Below are positions 59,678 to 64,000 of a DNA stretch of 64,000 nt, piece after piece (the stretch's first letter is position 1; every line of letters starts with the position of its first letter). Source of the stretch: CAZMOK01 sp964567785 (GTDB taxonomy: Bacteria; Bacteroidota; Bacteroidia; Bacteroidales; JAGOPY01); the NCBI GenBank assembly GCA_964567785.1, contig CAZMOK010000011.1:3302-67301 (forward strand). The letters run 5' to 3'. The notes under the pieces were generated by a model. It saw only the letters and a program-made list of their open reading frames with translations, was not told where the DNA came from and made no database searches. The position numbers were made by a program, and so were the translations under genes.

Positions 59678-62197
59678 TTAGAGTGTATCGTAAAGACTGA
59701 TATGCCTGATCCGGGGAGGTTCCAGGGGAGGTTCATCGGGTGTAAAATATACCTTCACTTCCTGTCCCGGAATAACATCGAAATAATTATCTGAAAGACT
59801 GCCTTGCAAGTTCTCAACTTTCAGGAACAGATCCTTAACAAGGGTTGGAGAAGATACCTTTATCAGCCAATCAACAGATCGTTTTGAAATGTCTGTCGTT
59901 AATTCAGGTTTTTTAAGATGGAGGTTTTTCGGTTTGACGAAGTAATGAATATCTTCTGCGTATAATCCTTCATCAATGAGAAAACTATATAGTAAAACAG
60001 ATGAAGGGTCATGACCTTGCAGCACCCCGGCAACAGGTCTTGATAATACTTTTCTGGCTGTGTTACTGTCTGTTCTGGTAGGAATGTTCTCACTCCATAT
60101 CGTTTCTCCGTTAAAAGACAGGAGTGATACGGAAAGGGTTTTATTAAGCGGATATGGACTGTCGTTCACCAAATGGATCTCCAGGTTATCATCATTGACC
60201 ACCGTGCTAATGAGAGGGTCATTATAACGCTTTTTCACGAAATAGTGCAAGGCTTTCCTGTTCTTTTCATAATCGATGGAAGACCAGGAGATAACAGGCC
60301 AGCAGTCGTTGAGTTGCCAGTACAGGGTGCCCATGCAGTATGGTTTTTCCCTTCGGTGGGCTTCAATTGCCCTGGAGATCCCATATGCCTGGACCAACCG
60401 GCTAACATAAGCATAATGCTCAAAATTGCCGGGTACGGGGTAATCCCTTTCCATGTACATCCGGATCAATTCCATTCCCCTGGGGTGTTTCTGGTGGGCC
60501 CTGAGCAGTGGTGAATCAATTGAGAGTTTCTCAGGGCCGATATATTTTTCCAGGAAATCGACGGCGGGGATACCTTGAAACCCATACTCACTCATGAACC
60601 GGCCTGTTTTTTCTTCATATACTTCGAAAGGTTCTTCGCCCCACCACACTCCCCAGTAATGGGAATCGCCGCTTAAAAGGCTTTCAGGATGCCCCCAGCC
60701 TATGGAAGGGGAGCTGGGCCAGTAAGCACGGGTACCATCAAACCTTGCAACCTGTTCCGGCAGTACTTCATGGAAGAGCTTCTTGTATCCTTCCCATATT
60801 TCTGTTGAATCTTCACGTGAATATCCGAATTGTTCCTGCCATCCCCAGTTGTGCCAGCCTTCGTCAACTTCGTTGTTCCCGCACCAGAGCACAATGGAGG
60901 GGTGGTTCCGGAGCCTCTTGATATTGTCTTCTGCCTCAAGCCTCACATTTTCAAGAAAGGCGCTGTCGCCGGGGTACATGGTACAGGCGAACATAAAATC
61001 CTGCCACACCATGATACCGTTCTTGTCGCACAGGTCATAGAAAGTATCCTCCTCATAAATGCCCCCTCCCCATACCCTGAGCATGTTCATGTTTGCAAAA
61101 CGGACCTCTTCAATGATCTTTTCATGATCTTCTACAGTAACTCTGGGAAGAAAATTATCCTGCGGTATGTAGTTGGCCCCTTTGGCGAATACCGGTATGC
61201 CGTTGATGCGAAAGTAAAAACTTTCTCCCGCGGAGTCCGGTTCCGTTATCAGCTCTGCTGTGCGGATGCCAAAAGTTGTGCCCGACCTCTCCAGGAGGGA
61301 TCCTTCAAAATTAAGGGCAGCAGTCAGATCATAATGAAAGGGGGTGCCATAACCTGAAGGCCACCACAGTCTGGGGTTTTCAATGTTCAGGGGTATCCTG
61401 ACCAGGTTCTGGCCCGGTCGTAGATCAACCTCTGTTGATCCCATTACACGGCTGTGAATCTTCAGGTCAACGCGTACTTTTATATAATCCGTTGCTTGTA
61501 TTTCCAGGCCTGCAGTGATCCTTGCATTTTTTTCGGATATCTTTTCAGTGGTTACCTGAATGGAATTTACCCGGGCCTTGTTCCAGGCCCTTAAAAAGAC
61601 CGGCCGCCAGATACCGGAGGTCACAAGCCGCGGGCCCCAGTCCCAGCCAAACTGGTAGGGCGCCTTGCGGGAGAATGCCCTTTCTTCAGGCAGTTGGTAA
61701 GGAAGGGCTGATGCTTTTTCAGCGTTGATCCTTACAGGCGACAGGAACTTTATTTCGAGGCTGTTTTGACCGGACCTGAGGACGGGTTTGACCGGCACTA
61801 CCCATTCCCTGAACATGTTTTCTGCTTTCAGCACAGGCTCTCCGTTCAGCATTACCTCAGCATAGGTGTCGAGGCCTTCGAATACCAGTTCTATGTTCTC
61901 TTTGGAAAGTATTGAATCATTTACGGTGAAACTTGTTCTGTAGATCCAGTCCGAATTTTCGACCCACTGAACTTTTTCTTCGTTGTCGTTGATGAAAGGG
62001 TCTGGGATGAGTTCATTTTTCATAAGGTCGAGGTGAACGCAGCCCGGTATTCCGGCAGGGCGCCATACATCAGATCCTGATTCACTGAATTCCCAGCCCT
62101 GGTGAAGCTTAATTATTTTGTTTTCTTCGATTTTCTTTGTGCTGCAGCCGGTAACTATCAGTGCAAGCACGAGTATCAGGGCTAAAGTATTTTTCAT
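59678..62197 (-). CDS. beta-mannosidase, GH2 family, lipoprotein
   Basis: An 839-residue glycosidase that removes terminal beta-D-mannose from mannosides. A signal peptide ends in a lipobox (IVTGC), so it is probably lipid-anchored. The GH2 sugar-binding domain (EFSESGSDVWRPAGIPGCVHLDLM), immunoglobulin-like domain and TIM barrel follow. The acid/base is Glu443 in WCGNNEVDEG and the nucleophile is Glu537 in FMSEYGFQG. NWGW and WQLNDCWPVISW are typical of mannosidases in GH2. It is divergent from an MFS sugar transporter, which suggests import of released mannose or mannosides. A heptad array follows its stop. Confidence 0.94.
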   Translation of the reverse strand: MKNTLALILVLALIVTGCSTKKIEENKIIKLHQGWEFSESGSDVWRPAGIPGCVHLDLMKNELIPDPFINDNEEKVQWVENSDWIYRTSFTVNDSILSKENIELVFEGLDTYAEVMLNGEPVLKAENMFREWVVPVKPVLRSGQNSLEIKFLSPVRINAEKASALPYQLPEERAFSRKAPYQFGWDWGPRLVTSGIWRPVFLRAWNKARVNSIQVTTEKISEKNARITAGLEIQATDYIKVRVDLKIHSRVMGSTEVDLRPGQNLVRIPLNIENPRLWWPSGYGTPFHYDLTAALNFEGSLLERSGTTFGIRTAELITEPDSAGESFYFRINGIPVFAKGANYIPQDNFLPRVTVEDHEKIIEEVRFANMNMLRVWGGGIYEEDTFYDLCDKNGIMVWQDFMFACTMYPGDSAFLENVRLEAEDNIKRLRNHPSIVLWCGNNEVDEGWHNWGWQEQFGYSREDSTEIWEGYKKLFHEVLPEQVARFDGTRAYWPSSPSIGWGHPESLLSGDSHYWGVWWGEEPFEVYEEKTGRFMSEYGFQGIPAVDFLEKYIGPEKLSIDSPLLRAHQKHPRGMELIRMYMERDYPVPGNFEHYAYVSRLVQAYGISRAIEAHRREKPYCMGTLYWQLNDCWPVISWSSIDYEKNRKALHYFVKKRYNDPLISTVVNDDNLEIHLVNDSPYPLNKTLSVSLLSFNGETIWSENIPTRTDSNTARKVLSRPVAGVLQGHDPSSVLLYSFLIDEGLYAEDIHYFVKPKNLHLKKPELTTDISKRSVDWLIKVSSPTLVKDLFLKVENLQGSLSDNYFDVIPGQEVKVYFTPDEPPLEPPRIRHISLYDTL

Positions 62198-62335
62198 TTG
62201 TCAGCCTTTAAAGGACTTTGTTTTAGTTTCACCTGACGATGCAAGCCGAAGTTAATCATTATCTTTCATCCCGGAGGGGTGATATTCTTCTCTATTTTTT
62301 TCCTAATATTGTCAATTCTTTCCAATCCGTTCGTT

Positions 62336-63874
62336 ATGAAGCAGAAACCTAGACTATCCTTCTGGCAGATCTGGAACATGAGCTTCGGCTTTTTGGGCAT
62401 ACAGTTCGGCTTTGCCCTTCAGAATGCCAATGTGAGCAGAATTTTCCAGACTTTGGGAGCCGACATAGAAGCCATCCCGATATTATGGATCGCCGCACCT
62501 GTGACTGGTTTGATCGTACAGCCCATCATCGGGCATATGAGCGACAATACCTGGAACAGGCTCGGGAGACGTCGTCCCTATTTCCTGGTCGGCGCCATAC
62601 TGGCTTCCATTGCACTTTTCATAATGCCCAATTCTCCGGCTTTATGGGTTGCAGCCGGGATGTTATGGATAATGGACGCCTCCATCAATATTTCCATGGA
62701 GCCCTTCAGGGCATTTGTGGGGGATATGCTTCCATCCGATCAGAGAACGGCCGGATTTGCCATGCAAAGCTTTTTTATTGGGACGGGTGCCGTGATCGCA
62801 TCGGCCCTGCCCTATATGATGACCAACTGGTTTGGCATTGCCAATACGGCGCCAGAAGGAGTGATCCCGCCATCAGTGAAGTTTTCATTTTATGTGGGGG
62901 GAGCGGTATTCTTCGTTGCCGTCCTGTGGACGGTGTTACGGACCAGGGAGTATTCCCCTGAGGAAATAAAGGAATTTGAAGAAGCTTCGGGAATTGAGGA
63001 AAGAGATGAAATAAGGAAAGAGATTGATTCCATTCTGCCGGCAAAGAAGTTTCTTTCGAGGAGTGTATACTGGATCATTTCAGGTGCTGTCCTTTCTTTC
63101 CTCGTATTTTATTATAAGCTTCAGGCTGAACTTTACATACTTGGTTTTGGCTTGTTGGTTTTCGGGATAATACAGGTAATCACAGGAAGCCTGGTCAAAT
63201 CAGGAAGGGAAAAGAATGGCTTTGTAGAGGTAATCAACGACCTGTATAAAATGCCACTGACCATGAAGCAGCTTGCCGTGGTGCAGTTTTTCTCTTGGTT
63301 TGCCTTATTCTCGATGTGGATCTATACAACTGCCGCGGTGACCAATCACGTTTACGGCACTTCCGATACAGAATCGGTGCTTTATAACGACGGAGCCGAT
63401 TATGTTGGGGTCATGTTCATGGTGTACAACGGTTTTGCTGCCTTGGTAGCTTTCCTGCTCCCGGTCCTGGCCAAACTTACCAACCGGAAGATCACGCACG
63501 CCATCAGCCTTGTTGCCGGTGGAGTGGGCCTGGCTTCGATCTACCTTTTCAATGCACCCGGACACTGGATCAATATCTCGATGCTTGGTGTTGGGCTTGC
63601 CTGGGCCAGCATTCTTGCAATGCCCTATGCTATCCTTACCGGGTCGTTGCCACAGCATAAACTCGGGGTTTACATGGGGATCTTCAATTTCTTCATTGTA
63701 ATCCCGCAGATTTTGGCTGCCAGTATCCTTGGCTTCTTCGTAAAGACCATAGCAGGAGGTGATGCTGTCTGGGCGCTGGTACTCGGCGGCGCTTCAATGA
63801 TAATTGCTGCTGTCATGGTGATCTTTGTGAAGGATGTGGATGATCCGGACCAGAAGAAGGGGGAGGTCCTTTAA
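62336..63874 (+). CDS. MFS sugar transporter (SLC45-like)
   Basis: A 512-residue inner-membrane carrier from the ATG at 62336; an in-frame GTG at 62279 would add 19 hydrophobic residues and is less likely. About 12 membrane segments, with the signature PIIGHMSDNTWNRLGRRRPYFLVGA between TM2 and TM3 and NMSFGFLGIQFGFALQNANVSRIFQTLGA at the N-terminus. This group is related to GPH/SLC45 sugar:cation symporters that take up sucrose, maltose or oligosaccharides. It is divergent from the beta-mannosidase across 138 nt, so a mannoside or oligosaccharide substrate is plausible. The exact sugar is unproven. Confidence 0.9.
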   Translation: MKQKPRLSFWQIWNMSFGFLGIQFGFALQNANVSRIFQTLGADIEAIPILWIAAPVTGLIVQPIIGHMSDNTWNRLGRRRPYFLVGAILASIALFIMPNSPALWVAAGMLWIMDASINISMEPFRAFVGDMLPSDQRTAGFAMQSFFIGTGAVIASALPYMMTNWFGIANTAPEGVIPPSVKFSFYVGGAVFFVAVLWTVLRTREYSPEEIKEFEEASGIEERDEIRKEIDSILPAKKFLSRSVYWIISGAVLSFLVFYYKLQAELYILGFGLLVFGIIQVITGSLVKSGREKNGFVEVINDLYKMPLTMKQLAVVQFFSWFALFSMWIYTTAAVTNHVYGTSDTESVLYNDGADYVGVMFMVYNGFAALVAFLLPVLAKLTNRKITHAISLVAGGVGLASIYLFNAPGHWINISMLGVGLAWASILAMPYAILTGSLPQHKLGVYMGIFNFFIVIPQILAASILGFFVKTIAGGDAVWALVLGGASMIIAAVMVIFVKDVDDPDQKKGEVL

Positions 63875-63885
63875 GTTTTTCCGAC

Positions 63886-63908
63886 AAGAGAAAAATTAAC
63901 TCTTTTTT
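63886..63908 (+). terminator. possible weak terminator after MFS gene
   Basis: AAGAG (63886-63890) and CTCTT (63900-63904) can pair around a 9-nt A-rich loop and are followed by TTTTAA. The stem is only 5 bp, so this is weak. Confidence 0.35.
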
Positions 63909-63965
63909 AACGTTAATTATTCTTTCTGAGAGGGATTAACTTACTCATCGGACATCAGATATTCA

Positions 63966-63973
63966 TAATTTTG
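63966..63973 (+). promoter_or_regulatory. predicted -7 box for a gene beyond the right edge
   Basis: TAATTTTG matches TAnnTTTG. The region 63909-64000 holds no coding sequence; a downstream gene on the plus strand is expected outside the window. Confidence 0.5.
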
Positions 63974-64000
63974 TACCCTCAGTTTTATCTTTAAACCACT

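Overview
The window looks like chromosome of a free-living Bacteroidota (Bacteroidia, probably a Marinilabiliales or Bacteroidales relative). The evidence is: type IX secretion (T9SS) sorting domains on several exported proteins, a PorV/PorQ-type barrel, a CarboxypepD_reg/TonB receptor, a bacterial geranylgeranylglyceryl-phosphate synthase, a fused DAHP synthase/chorismate mutase, Reg_prop/Y_Y_Y sensors, and many -7 boxes of the Bacteroidota form TAnnTTTG, two of them with a correctly spaced TTTG -33 box. I see no tRNA, rRNA, CRISPR array, prophage or insertion sequence. Coding density is high and no gene-free gap exceeds about 190 bases.

Layout. 1-5.6 kb (minus): 4'-phosphopantetheinyl transferase, GGGP synthase, an exported unknown, an S9B dipeptidyl peptidase and a DUF4838 protein cut by the left edge. 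5.8-7.7 kb: divergent ahcY and a Rieske-like lipoprotein. 7.9-12.8 kb: small lipoprotein, a 14-blade Reg_prop histidine kinase, its LytTR response regulator, a direct-repeat candidate LytTR operator and an acidic membrane-anchored protein. 12.9-22.2 kb: TonB-dependent receptor, 1,459-residue surface protein and PorV/PorQ-like barrel, with a good promoter in front. 22.2-25 kb: greA-HIT with a hairpin leader, and a long PurF-like amidotransferase. 25.2-32.9 kb: peptide-use block (C69 dipeptidase, two M14 peptidases, YfcC-type carrier). 33-35.4 kb: phosphofructokinase and a dicarboxylate/amino-acid symporter. 35.5-37 kb: Asp-box T9SS protein. 37.2-46.8 kb: TetR/TolC/membrane-fusion genes with no RND pump, then an envelope island (OstA-like, MCE, SPOR amidase, LptD). 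46.9-53.8 kb: RidA, S46 peptidase, MscS, GNAT, PLP racemase and a GH18-CUB-T9SS protein. 54-59.6 kb: DAHP synthase/chorismate mutase, asnS, rpoN, PAP2-like membrane protein and an outer-membrane barrel. 59.7-63.9 kb: divergent beta-mannosidase and MFS sugar transporter.

Together the genes suggest a proteolytic, peptide- and amino-acid-using heterotroph with some polysaccharide capacity (GH2, GH18, DUF4838). Exported dipeptidyl peptidases and carboxypeptidases would make small peptides, and YfcC and SLC1-type carriers would import products.

The least explained signal is a set of short arrays of mostly 7-bp units, often about five units long, lying directly after stop codons (or in frame near a C-terminus) only between about 46.8 and 59.7 kb. 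Each array has a different unit sequence but the same period and position. A second good lead is the sensor kinase/LytTR pair with a 21-bp-spaced direct repeat directly upstream of the next gene's promoter, followed by the TonB/T9SS/PorV triad.
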